A stretch of 22,041 nucleotides of DNA, from positions 1-22,041 of the forward strand of contig PMBY01000342.1 of NCBI GenBank assembly GCA_003153875.1, read 5' to 3'. Below the pieces are notes generated by a model. That model made no database searches and was not told the origin of the DNA. It saw only the letters and a program-made list of their open reading frames with translations. Numbering within the stretch: position 1 is the stretch's first letter; each line of letters opens with the position of its first letter. The position numbers and the translations under genes are program-made. The DNA is from Myxococcales bacterium. Its GTDB lineage: Bacteria > Myxococcota > Polyangia > Fen-1088. Shown in pieces: positions 9,270 to 17,430 of the stretch.

Positions 9270-11180
9270 CTATTGAGCGGGACACTGTGGCTCGCCGGCC
9301 GCGCAGGTCAGGCACTGCATCGCCAGCATCGTGCCCGGCAAGGCCACGGTGCCCTCCGGGTACAAGGCAGAGATCTTCTGGCCCTTGTACGAGCTTGCGC
9401 AACCTGAGGCGCTGTTGTCGTAGGAGAGGTACCAGCAAGGCCGCGAGGCCTGGCTGATGTGGGCGCCGAGCGTAGCGTCGACCTGAGCTTGGCCAACAAC
9501 GTTCGGGTCGAGACTGGAGGGGTCGAGAATGCTCCCCAAGGCATCTTTGCACTCGGGCAAGGGATTCTCCGTGTAGCTGGTAGTCAGGCAGCCACCCACT
9601 CCCGGCGTATCGCATGGGGTGCGAGCGTACGCCTGGCAGTCGGGCCCAATGATTCTGTATGTATTCGGGTTTGTGCCGATCAAGGAGGCTGGCACGCAGC
9701 CGGGCTGTAGAGCAGTCGGCATTGCCGCTGCGATTGACTGGCCGATTTTGGTCAGGGCATTCGTGAAGTCTGAGTTGCAGATGCTGAAGGTTTGGCCGTT
9801 GGCGCCGTACGCATCGATGAACTTCTTCAAGCGCAGACCGCCATAGGCCTTGTAGATATTGCCATCAAGGGCCGTCTGCGTGGGATCCAAACAGATCGGC
9901 ATGTAGTCCCACATGTTCTTCTGCGACTGCGGAAACGACGTGGCATCCTTGCCAATTCGCCATTGAGTATTGATTTGAACACTGGGCGAGAGGCTCGCGT
10001 CGTTCGGGTCCGGGGGCCAGCCGATGATGCCGGACACGAGAATCCTCTGCGGGGCCATAAACCCTTTGACCCAGCTGACGCTGTCGATCATCTGCTGAAC
10101 ATCGATGAGCGGCATGTACACATAGTCCGCTGGGATCCTCTGAGACTTGGCTGTGCAGTCGAAAAGGTCGTGAGTGAACCCTGTGCCCATGTAGCCGGCC
10201 GATGGGTCGTAGTCAGGAATTGGCTGGCCGCCGCAGAGATCACCCCGTGCCGCGCATCGCACGCTGGTGGTGTCGCCCGGGTTTCTCTTTCCGACCATGT
10301 CGAAGATGTTGTCGTTCGTCGCGTTGTCGGGGGTGGCGGAGCAGTCATCCTCATCGGTGACAAGAACGATGGCGAGGTAGGCGTTGGAACGTACGAAGCC
10401 GTTGTTTGCGTCGTTGATACCGGACTGCGGGATGAGAGCCACGCGAGTCGCTTGCAGTTGGTGCTCTTGTCCACAGCCACTAATTCCCACGGCCTTGGCG
10501 AGGCAAGAGAAGACGTCTGCAAGTTGCAGGTTGGTGGAGTAGTTCCGTTGCCGCCCGGTTCCTGAACTGGGCGCTTGGATATCTTCGATCCAACGCGCAC
10601 CCGGGTAGAGGCCGCACCCCGAGGCTATCAGAGCAGGGGGCGGGTTGAACGGCTCGGCATTCACAAAATAGTTGCCGTTGTCCGCGACCGACGCGACCGG
10701 ATCGTTGGGATCGTTGCCCCACAGCAGGCCCCTGTCGCCCAGTCCTGTTCCGCAGTTGCCGCCCATCGCGCCCGAGCCAGCCCCCATATTGCTACTGACC
10801 ACGCCAATGTGCACGTCAGGCAGGCCGCCGGGCAGCGCCATCAGCGCAGTGATCATCTTGGGAAAGTTATTGGCCAGGGCTTTCTGCTTGGGTTCCATGG
10901 AAGGCGAGTTGTCGATCGTGAACAAGATGTCGATTGCGCGCTGCGGGCTCAGCAGAATGGAGAATTCGGTCATGTGACTTGTGCCTGCATCTGGCGTTTG
11001 CAGCGGTCCAATGGCGGCATCCGGCGTTTGCAGCGGCCCAATGCCGGCATCCCGCGCTTGGAAGGAAAGAGACGAGCGGGACTTGCAAGCCAAGGAGGCC
11101 AAAGGCAGAGCGAGAACCAACACCCAGCGCAGGTGCTGCCAACGGCCGAGCGGCGAGAACTGTGAATAGCTATGGGTCAT
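9270..11180 (-). CDS. VWA-domain lipoprotein, paralog B of a four-gene array
   Basis: The 636-aa product starts at ATG 11180 with GAGGAGGC just upstream. The signal peptide ends in ASLAC with Cys32 as the likely lipidated residue and Lys at +2. A short linker after it carries a 10-residue tandem repeat (DAGIGPLQTP, DAAIGPLQTP, then DAGT), shared with D but not with A or C. The metal-site motif is intact (D90-x-S92-x-S94 in TIDNSPSM), and VTDEDDCSA is present. The Cys-rich C-terminal part is like that of the other copies (RPCWYLSYDNS, MQCLTCA). It lies 27 bases after the stop of C, so the two are probably co-transcribed. The family is clear from its sisters; the function is unknown. Confidence 0.85.
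   Translation of the reverse strand: MTHSYSQFSPLGRWQHLRWVLVLALPLASLACKSRSSLSFQARDAGIGPLQTPDAAIGPLQTPDAGTSHMTEFSILLSPQRAIDILFTIDNSPSMEPKQKALANNFPKMITALMALPGGLPDVHIGVVSSNMGAGSGAMGGNCGTGLGDRGLLWGNDPNDPVASVADNGNYFVNAEPFNPPPALIASGCGLYPGARWIEDIQAPSSGTGRQRNYSTNLQLADVFSCLAKAVGISGCGQEHQLQATRVALIPQSGINDANNGFVRSNAYLAIVLVTDEDDCSATPDNATNDNIFDMVGKRNPGDTTSVRCAARGDLCGGQPIPDYDPSAGYMGTGFTHDLFDCTAKSQRIPADYVYMPLIDVQQMIDSVSWVKGFMAPQRILVSGIIGWPPDPNDASLSPSVQINTQWRIGKDATSFPQSQKNMWDYMPICLDPTQTALDGNIYKAYGGLRLKKFIDAYGANGQTFSICNSDFTNALTKIGQSIAAAMPTALQPGCVPASLIGTNPNTYRIIGPDCQAYARTPCDTPGVGGCLTTSYTENPLPECKDALGSILDPSSLDPNVVGQAQVDATLGAHISQASRPCWYLSYDNSASGCASSYKGQKISALYPEGTVALPGTMLAMQCLTCAAGEPQCPAQ
10987..11046 (-). repeat. 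30-base tandem repeat in the linker of paralog B
   Basis: Two 30-base units plus the start of a third (markers GCAT at 10987, 11017 and 11047 on the + strand) encode the 10-residue repeat DAGIGPLQTP / DAAIGPLQTP between the lipidated Cys and the VWA domain. Copy number could vary between strains and would change the distance of the domain from the membrane. Confidence 0.8.
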
Positions 11181-11207
11181 GGAAAGCCTCCTCGTGGTCT
11201 CTGGTCG

Positions 11208-13070
11208 CTAGTGGTTCACGCCCGGGCAGCTCTTCTCCGATGGGGCGCAGGTCAAGCACTGTATCGCCACTATCGTGCCCGGCGGGGCCACGGTGCCGGT
11301 CGGGCGCAAGACAGAGATCCTCTGGCCCCTGTACGCGCTCCCGCAAGCGAGAGCGCTGTTGTCGTAGGAAACGTACCAGCAAGGCCGCGAGGCATCGTTC
11401 ACGGTGGCCAGCACAGCGTTGATCTGAGCCTGGGGATGGAGCGGATTGTTGAGGTCCGGGCCGGGGTCGAGACTGGAGGGGTCGAGAATGTTCCCCTGGC
11501 CGTCCCTGCACTCAGGCAGGAGATTCTCCGTGTAGCCGGTTGACTGGCAGCCACCGACGTTGGGCTGGTCGCACGGCCTGCGGTCGTGCACCTGGCAGTC
11601 TGTCTCGATGATGTTGGGCGTATTCGGATCCAGATCAATCAGCGGGTCTTGGACACAGCCGGGCTTCGACACGGACGCCAGCGCCGTTGCCAGTGATTGG
11701 GCGATCTGGTTCAGGGCATTGCTGAAATCCGAGTTGCAGATGCTGAATGTCTGTCCGTCGGGGCCGAATGCATCGATGAACTGCTTCAAGCGAAGACCGC
11801 CATAGGCCTTGTAGATATTGCCATCAGGCAATGTCTGGGCGGGATCCCAGCAAATGGGCATGTAGTCCCACAGAACGGCCTGCGATGCGGTAACCCAGGT
11901 GGCATCCTTGCCAATCCGATACTGATCGTTGGTCTGAACACTGGGCGAGAGGGTCGGATCGTTGAGGTCCGGAGGCCAGCCGATGATACCAGACACGAGG
12001 ATCTTCTGCGCCCAGGCGTTTCCCTTGACGTACGTGACGCTGTCGACCATGTCCTGAACATCGATGAGAGGCATATAGGTGTAGTCCGGATGGGCGGGGT
12101 CAAGCTGGGCCTTGGATGCGCAGTCAGTGAAGGCGTGCGTGAAGCCTGAGCCCGTGTAACCGACGGCAGAGTCGTTGTAGTCAGGAATTGCCTGGCCGGC
12201 ACAGAGATGGCCGCGCGCCGCGCATCGCAGGCTGCCGGTTTCGCCCATCGGCCTCTCCAGGAACATGCCGTCGTTCACGAGATCACTGATATCAGCAGAG
12301 CAGTCATCTTCGTCGGTGAGCAGCACTATGGCGAGGAAGGCGTGCTGCCGTAGGAAGCCGTTGTTCTCCATGTTGACGTCAGTTCCGCCGGTCAGTCCCT
12401 GCGGATTGAGCGCCAAACGAAGCGCTTGCAGTTGGTGCTCGTACCCGCAGCCCGCAGTGCCCACGGCCGTGGCGAGGCAAGAGAAGACATCTTCGAGTTT
12501 CAGGTTGGCCACGTCGTAGTTCCGTTGCCGCCCGACCCCTGTCTGGGGTGTTTGGATATCTTCGATCCAACGTTGACCAAGGTTGAGGCCACAGCCGGAG
12601 GCAATGAGCGGGTGGTTTGGATCGGTCGCGTATGGACTGCCGTCCGCGACCGACGCGATCAGATTGCTGGGATCGTTGCCCCACAGAAGGCCCCTGTCCC
12701 CCAGCACGCGACAGTTGCTGCCGATGGCCTCGGAGCCAGCGCCCATGTCGCTGCTGACCACGCCAATGTGCAGGTCAGGCAGGCCGCCGGGAAGCGCCCC
12801 CAGTGCGGCGGTTATCCGGGAAAAGTTGTTGGCCAGGGCTCGCTGCTTGGGGCCCATCCCAAAGGAATTGTCGATTACGAACAGAATGTCGATCTGCCGC
12901 TCCGGACTCTCCATGAAGGAAAAGTCGGTCTCTTGCCCTACATGCGGCGGCGGCCAAGTCGGCGCCTTGGAACCGCAGGCGCAGACAGCCAAGGGGAGCA
13001 AGGCAACCAGCCGCCGGCGCACCTGCTGCCAACGGCCGAGCGCCGAGAACCATGAAGAACTATGGGTCAT
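11208..13070 (-). CDS. VWA-domain lipoprotein, paralog C, with altered metal-site motif
   Basis: The reading frame is open to 13457, but the real start is ATG 13070: it aligns with the starts of B and D (MTHSSSWFSALGRWQ), has GGGAGGA upstream and is followed by a signal peptide ending VCAC (lipid Cys32). The product is then 620 aa. It is the most divergent copy. The motif reads VIDNSFGM, so D67-x-S69-x-G71 replaces DxSxS. The segment before DEDDCSAD carries an insertion (NPQGLTGGTDVNMENN), and the region after it lacks the DMVGKR seen in its sisters. TDEDDCS, PCWYVSYDNS and IQCLTCA are kept. The ATG is 14 bases after the stop of D. The lost Ser suggests weakened metal binding; the role is unknown. 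Confidence 0.85.
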   Translation of the reverse strand: MTHSSSWFSALGRWQQVRRRLVALLPLAVCACGSKAPTWPPPHVGQETDFSFMESPERQIDILFVIDNSFGMGPKQRALANNFSRITAALGALPGGLPDLHIGVVSSDMGAGSEAIGSNCRVLGDRGLLWGNDPSNLIASVADGSPYATDPNHPLIASGCGLNLGQRWIEDIQTPQTGVGRQRNYDVANLKLEDVFSCLATAVGTAGCGYEHQLQALRLALNPQGLTGGTDVNMENNGFLRQHAFLAIVLLTDEDDCSADISDLVNDGMFLERPMGETGSLRCAARGHLCAGQAIPDYNDSAVGYTGSGFTHAFTDCASKAQLDPAHPDYTYMPLIDVQDMVDSVTYVKGNAWAQKILVSGIIGWPPDLNDPTLSPSVQTNDQYRIGKDATWVTASQAVLWDYMPICWDPAQTLPDGNIYKAYGGLRLKQFIDAFGPDGQTFSICNSDFSNALNQIAQSLATALASVSKPGCVQDPLIDLDPNTPNIIETDCQVHDRRPCDQPNVGGCQSTGYTENLLPECRDGQGNILDPSSLDPGPDLNNPLHPQAQINAVLATVNDASRPCWYVSYDNSALACGSAYRGQRISVLRPTGTVAPPGTIVAIQCLTCAPSEKSCPGVNH

Positions 13071-13084
13071 GGAAATCCTCCCGG

Positions 13085-14977
13085 TTATTGGGCGGCTGGG
13101 CAAATCCCGTCCGGTGAGGCGCAAGTCAAGCACTGCATCGCCAGGAACGTCCCAGGCGGCGCCACTGTGCCCGTCTGGCGCAAGACAGAGATCCGCTGGC
13201 CCTTGTATACGTCCGCACAACCCGCGGCGCTGTTGTCGTAGGAGAGATACCAGCAAGGCCGCGAGGCCTCGCTGATGTTGTTGGTGAGCAGCTGGTCGAC
13301 TGCAGCCTGGCCAACGACGCTGGGGTCGAGGCTGGCGGGATCGAGAATGTTCCCCTGGCCATCCTTGCACTCGGTGAGGGGCGTATCCCTGAAGCCGGTT
13401 TGCAGACAGCCATTCCCGCCCGGCGTCGCGCACGGAATGCGGTCGATAGCCTGGCATTCAGGCTCGGTGATGTCGGGCGTATTCGGGTCCGTGTCGATCA
13501 ATGGGTATCGAACACAACCAGGCTTCAACACCTGAACAATTGCGTTGCCAATCTGTTGCATGGCACTCGTGAAGTCCGAGTTGCAAATGCTGAACACATG
13601 TCCGTTCGCGCCGAACGCATCGACAAACTGCTTTAGGCGCAGACCGCCGTAGGCCTTGTAGATATTGCCGTCAGCGGCTTTCTGCGCCGGATCCGAGCAG
13701 ATGGGCATGTAGTCCCACAGGTTCTGCTGCGATGCCGGAAGAGAGGTGGCATCCTTGTCAATCCGATATTGATCAGTGGTTTGAACAGTGGAGGAAAGGC
13801 TCGGGCCGTTCGGATCCGGGGGCCAGCCGATAATGCCTGACACGAGGATCTTCTGCGGGGCCTGGACTCCTTTGACCCAGTTCACGCTGTCGATCATGTC
13901 CTGAACATCGAGGAGCGGCATATAGGCGTAGTCGGGGGGCGTTCTTTGAGACTTGGCTGAGCAGTCGGAGAAAGCATGCGTGAAAGGCGCTAGGCCAATG
14001 TAGCCGATCGCAGGGTTGAAGCTGGGTATGGGCTGGCCGCCACAGAGATGGCCTCGCGCCGCGCATCGCAGGCTGGTGGTGTCGTTCGGGTCTCGCTTGC
14101 CCACCATGTCGAACATGTTGTCGTTGAAGCTGTTTCTGTTGTCGGCGGAGCAGTCATCCTCGTCGGTGATGAGAACAATGGCGAGGTAAGCGTTTGCACG
14201 CACGAAGCCGGCGTTCTCCTCGTTGATACCTGCCTGGGGGATGAGGGCCACGCGAGTCGCTTGCAGTTGGTGCTCTTCTCCACAGCCCCTGACACCCACG
14301 GCGGTGGCCAGGCAAGAGAAGACGTCTTCGAGTTGCAGGCTGGTGCTGTCGTAGTTCCGCTGCCGCCCGGTTGCCGGGGCGGGCATTTGGATATCCTCGA
14401 TCCAACGTTGACCAAGGTAGAGGCCGCACCCAGAGGCAATCAGCGGGTGGGTCGGATCTGTCGCGTATGGACTGCCATCCGCGACCGAGGCAATCATATT
14501 GGTGGGATCGTTGCCCCACAGGAGGCCCATGTCGCCCAGGCCATTGCCGCAGTTGCCGCCCATGGCGCCATTGCTAGCTCCCATGTTGCTGCTGACCACG
14601 CCGATGTGCACGTCAGGCAATCCGCCGGGAAGCTTCCCCAGTGCAGCGATCATGTTGGGGAAGTTCGCGGCCAGCGCTTTCTGCTTGGGATCCATGGAAG
14701 GGGAGTTGTCGACCATGAACAGAATGTCGATTGCGCGCTCTGGGCTAACCAGAATGGAGAAACTGGTCATATTGCTTGGGCCGGCATCTGGTATCGGGAG
14801 CGATCCGGTGCCGCTATCAGGCGTCTGGAGCGGCCCGGTGCCGGCATCTGGCGCCTGCAAGGCAGAGGACAGCTCGGACTTGCAAGCCCACAGGGCCAAG
14901 GGGAGAGCCAGGACCAATAGCGAGCGCAGTTGCTGCCTACAACCGAGGGACGAGAACTGTAAAGAACTATAGGTCAT
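13085..14977 (-). CDS. VWA-domain lipoprotein, paralog D, first gene of the array
   Basis: The frame is open to 15049, but ATG 14977 is preferred: AGGAGGA lies just upstream and the signal peptide (MTYSSLQFSSLG..., ending ALWAC, lipid Cys32, Lys at +2) then begins properly. The product is 630 aa. A linker with the 10-residue repeat DAGTGPLQTP, DSGTGSLPIP, DAGP links it to B. The metal-site motif is intact (D90-x-S92-x-S94, MVDNSPSM), and ITDEDDCSA and GCGEEHQLQATRVAL are present. The C-terminal part is Cys-rich (RPCWYLSYDNS, MQCLTCA). It lies 114 bases after cydB on the same strand, so it could be read through from cydB or from its own promoter in that gap, which holds a segment also found before A. 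Function unknown. Confidence 0.86.
   Translation of the reverse strand: MTYSSLQFSSLGCRQQLRSLLVLALPLALWACKSELSSALQAPDAGTGPLQTPDSGTGSLPIPDAGPSNMTSFSILVSPERAIDILFMVDNSPSMDPKQKALAANFPNMIAALGKLPGGLPDVHIGVVSSNMGASNGAMGGNCGNGLGDMGLLWGNDPTNMIASVADGSPYATDPTHPLIASGCGLYLGQRWIEDIQMPAPATGRQRNYDSTSLQLEDVFSCLATAVGVRGCGEEHQLQATRVALIPQAGINEENAGFVRANAYLAIVLITDEDDCSADNRNSFNDNMFDMVGKRDPNDTTSLRCAARGHLCGGQPIPSFNPAIGYIGLAPFTHAFSDCSAKSQRTPPDYAYMPLLDVQDMIDSVNWVKGVQAPQKILVSGIIGWPPDPNGPSLSSTVQTTDQYRIDKDATSLPASQQNLWDYMPICSDPAQKAADGNIYKAYGGLRLKQFVDAFGANGHVFSICNSDFTSAMQQIGNAIVQVLKPGCVRYPLIDTDPNTPDITEPECQAIDRIPCATPGGNGCLQTGFRDTPLTECKDGQGNILDPASLDPSVVGQAAVDQLLTNNISEASRPCWYLSYDNSAAGCADVYKGQRISVLRQTGTVAPPGTFLAMQCLTCASPDGICPAAQ
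14783..14842 (-). repeat. 30-base tandem repeat in the linker of paralog D
   Basis: Two diverged 30-base units plus the start of a third (beginning at 14783, 14813 and 14843 on the + strand) encode DAGTGPLQTP / DSGTGSLPIP / DAGP. It matches the repeat in B in position and sequence, while A and C have an unrelated short linker containing SKAP and ETDF. Confidence 0.75.
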
Positions 14978-14993
14978 GGAAATCCTCCTCCTG

Positions 14994-15038
14994 GACGAGC
15001 CAGAGCCACGGTCAGAACTCTGCAACAGTGTACAGCAA
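14994..15038 (-). promoter_or_regulatory. Upstream segment of D, similar to that of A
   Basis: This is the counterpart of the segment before A, with the same length and the same spacing to the start codon. It lies in the 114-base gap after cydB and is the likeliest place for a promoter of the array. TACACT on the - strand resembles a -10 box but has no good -35 partner, so no promoter is claimed. Confidence 0.4.
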
Positions 15039-15091
15039 AACCGGCCCAAGAGGGCGCCAGCCGCAGTCGCTACCAGCGCAAACCGCCTGCG

Positions 15092-16111
15092 CTAGTACTC
15101 TTCAGGCTCGGCCCTGACCTTGCCCCGCCAGACCCGGTAGATGAATACCGTATAGCCCAGCACAAAGGGCAGGGCGCAGAGAACGATAATCAGCATGGTC
15201 AGCAGGGTGCGCGGTGATGAGGCGGCGTTGAATGCGGTCAGGCTGCGCCTCACGTCGTTGGTGCAGAGAACGAAGATGGGACAGGACGCAATGGCCAGGA
15301 TGGCGACCACGCAGGCGATGGCGACGGACGAACAGAGAAACGCGAGGCGCAGTCGTTCGCGACGCAAGAGGATCGGCAGACTGACCAGACAGAGAACCAT
15401 CGGGGGCACGGGAATCCAAGGTGCGAAGGACTGGCGCGCGCGCAGAAAGAGCCAGGGTGCGTCTGAAGGTGTCCACAGTGTGGCATCCAGGTACAAGGCC
15501 ACGAAGGCGGCCCAGGCGAACAGGGCCGCGGTGACCGCGCGCTTGCCCAGGGCACCCTCGGTTTTCATGGCCAGCCAGCAGGCGCCCTGCATGGCGAACA
15601 TGGCCAGCGTGGTCGCCCCGATGAAAAGCGGAAAGGGATTGAGCAAGTCCGCAAAGGTTCCCGCGTATTCTCCGTTCGCATCGAGCGGCAACCCGCACAT
15701 CAGGTTGCCCACAGCCACGCCCAGCAGCAGCGCCACCAGCGTGCTGCCGGCGACAAAGCTGCGGTCGAAGAAGCGGCGCCAGGTCGGCGAGGTCCCTCGG
15801 TTGCGCGCCTCGATGGAAACCGCGCGCACGATGAGACCCAACAACACCAGCATCATGGCCAGATAGAATCCGGAGAACACCGTGGCGTACACCGGCGGAA
15901 AGGCAGCGAACAAAGCGCCGCCCGCGGTCAGCAGCCACACCTCGTTGCCGTCCCACACAGGCGCCACGCTGGCCAAGGACAAGCGGCGCTCTTGCTCGGA
16001 ACGCGGAACCAAGAGATGCAGGAAACCGACGCCCAGGTCAAAACCGTCGAGCATCGCGTAGCCCGCCACCAGTACTGCGACCAGCACGAACCAAGTCAGG
16101 TCCAGGATCAT
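15092..16111 (-). CDS. cydB: CydB, cytochrome bd-type quinol oxidase subunit II
   Basis: The frame is open to 16294, but CydB begins at ATG 16111 (MILDLTWFVLVAVLVAGYAM), which overlaps the cydA stop by four bases (ATGA), giving 339 aa. Motifs are DGFDLGVG (22-29) and the WDGNEVWLLTAGGALF stretch (53-68), followed by FPPVYA. Several further membrane helices follow, as in the family. CydB pairs with CydA in the inner membrane to form the oxidase that reduces oxygen with electrons from quinol. The protein is somewhat shorter than the E. coli subunit (379 aa). No cydX or cydCD is nearby. The overlap with cydA indicates translational coupling. Confidence 0.92.
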   Translation of the reverse strand: MILDLTWFVLVAVLVAGYAMLDGFDLGVGFLHLLVPRSEQERRLSLASVAPVWDGNEVWLLTAGGALFAAFPPVYATVFSGFYLAMMLVLLGLIVRAVSIEARNRGTSPTWRRFFDRSFVAGSTLVALLLGVAVGNLMCGLPLDANGEYAGTFADLLNPFPLFIGATTLAMFAMQGACWLAMKTEGALGKRAVTAALFAWAAFVALYLDATLWTPSDAPWLFLRARQSFAPWIPVPPMVLCLVSLPILLRRERLRLAFLCSSVAIACVVAILAIASCPIFVLCTNDVRRSLTAFNAASSPRTLLTMLIIVLCALPFVLGYTVFIYRVWRGKVRAEPEEY

Positions 16112-17415
16112 GACGGCACTTCCTCTGCGCCGTCCCCCGGCCCTTGCAGCACCTTCTTGCGCACCAGATGCAGGGTCAGACCAAGCAGCCCGATGTAGAT
16201 GACCACGAACATCAGCAGCGAGATGGCCACCTGTGCCGCCGGCACCGAGCGAGAAAAGGCATCCTCGGTGCGCAGCAGGTGATACACGCTCCACGGCTGC
16301 CGCCCGACTTCAGCCGTGACCCAGCCGACCTCGTTCACCACAAAGGGAATCGGCAGGCAACAGTACAGGATCTTCAGATACCGCCGCGACACGAACAAGC
16401 GCCCGCGCCACCAGAGGAACACACCCACGGCCAACACCACGCCCAGTCCCAGGCCCAACCACAACATGGTGTGGAACGACATCGCGGTCGCAGTCACCGG
16501 CGGCCGATCCTCGGGCGCAAAAGCGTCCAGGCCGGTGACCCGGGCATTGAAGTCGAAGTAGGTCATGAACGACAGCAGCTTGGGCAAGAGCACCTCGGGC
16601 AGCGGCTGGCCCACCACAGCCAAGGGCGCACCCGCTTGCGTGTGGTGCAGAACCTCGATGGCCGCGAATTTTTCCGGCTGCGTGAGAGCAACCTGACGGG
16701 TGTGGGCATCGCCGACCACGACCTCGGCCGCCAGTGAAACCAAGCCAAACACCAGGGCCAGGCGCAGCGAGCGCCGGGCAAACTCCTGGTGCTTGCCGCG
16801 CAGAAGGTAGTACGCGCTCAGCGAGCCCACAAACACCGCGGCGGTGACCCACGAGCCCAGAACGGCGTGCAAGAAGCGCAAGAGGGTCGACGGGTTGAAC
16901 ACCGCGGCGGCAAAGTCGGTCAGCTCCGCACGACCAAGCACCATGTGGAAGCCGGCGGGCGTTTGCTGCCAGGAATTGGCCGCCACGATCCAGAAGGCAG
17001 ACAGGGTCGCACCCAGAGCGACCATGAGGGTGGCAAACCAGTGCACGCGCCGTGATACACGCTTTTCGCCAAAGACCAGGATGCTGAGAAACGAGGATTC
17101 CAGAAAGAACGCGATGAGCGCCTCGGCCGCCAGCGGCGCGCCAAAGATGTCGCCCACGAAGCGGGAATAGCGAGCCCAGTTGGTGCCGAATTCGAATTCC
17201 ATGACCACGCCGGTGGCCACGCCGCCGGCAAAGACCACGCCGAAGATGTGGGTCCAGAAGCGCGCCATGCGGTGGTAGGTTTCGTCGGGCCGGCGCAGGC
17301 GCAGGCTAGCCACGATGACCAGCACCACAGCCAGGCCCATGGTGAGCACCGGATACAGGTAGTGCACCATCACGGTCAACGCGAACTGCGCGCGTGCTAG
17401 GGTCAGAGCACTCAT
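16108..17415 (-). CDS. cydA: CydA, cytochrome bd-type quinol oxidase subunit I, short form
   Basis: At 435 aa it is shorter than E. coli CydA (522 aa) because the loop after the quinol-binding segment is much reduced. Residues matching the E. coli ligands and channel can be placed: H18 (H19), E98 and E106 (E99, E107), H183 (H186), K249 and E254 (K252, E257), M317 (M393), and W365, E369 and R372 in WVTAEVGRQPW (W441, E445, R448). The position of E. coli R391 appears to be H315 (SFHTM instead of FRIM). It catalyses quinol oxidation coupled to oxygen reduction in the inner membrane, using hemes b and d. It could be a cyanide-insensitive or other subfamily. It begins 15 bases after the pgi stop, without a strong ribosome site. 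Confidence 0.92.
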   Translation of the reverse strand: MSALTLARAQFALTVMVHYLYPVLTMGLAVVLVIVASLRLRRPDETYHRMARFWTHIFGVVFAGGVATGVVMEFEFGTNWARYSRFVGDIFGAPLAAEALIAFFLESSFLSILVFGEKRVSRRVHWFATLMVALGATLSAFWIVAANSWQQTPAGFHMVLGRAELTDFAAAVFNPSTLLRFLHAVLGSWVTAAVFVGSLSAYYLLRGKHQEFARRSLRLALVFGLVSLAAEVVVGDAHTRQVALTQPEKFAAIEVLHHTQAGAPLAVVGQPLPEVLLPKLLSFMTYFDFNARVTGLDAFAPEDRPPVTATAMSFHTMLWLGLGLGVVLAVGVFLWWRGRLFVSRRYLKILYCCLPIPFVVNEVGWVTAEVGRQPWSVYHLLRTEDAFSRSVPAAQVAISLLMFVVIYIGLLGLTLHLVRKKVLQGPGDGAEEVPS

Positions 17416-17430
17416 CGATTGACTCGACGG

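Larger units (their letters stand above)
7287..14977 (-). repeat. Tandem array of four paralogous lipoprotein genes
   Basis: Four full-length copies of one gene lie head to tail with gaps of 14 (D to C), 27 (C to B) and 138 (B to A) bases. They are similar enough that DNA blocks are shared: A (around 8750-8860) and D (around 14520-14630) are almost identical over roughly 90 bases that encode the segment after the metal-site motif. Protein blocks such as ILVSGIIGWPPD and NIYKAYGGLRLKQF recur in all four. The order suggests local amplification by unequal exchange. No transposase or IS end is visible around it. Confidence 0.9.

Noticed and set aside
13071..13457. N-terminal extension of paralog C
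   Set aside because: The extra 129 codons overlap the end of D in another frame. The ATG at 13070 has a ribosome site, a signal peptide and alignment with its sisters.
9792..14920. Recurring + strand frames within the lipoprotein array that resemble each other
   Set aside because: Their mutual similarity follows from the sense-strand paralogy; they have no signal, motif or ribosome site of their own.
16112..16294. N-terminal extension of CydB
   Set aside because: It overlaps cydA, is not membrane-like, and CydB proteins start at MILDLTW-type sequences, here at 16111.
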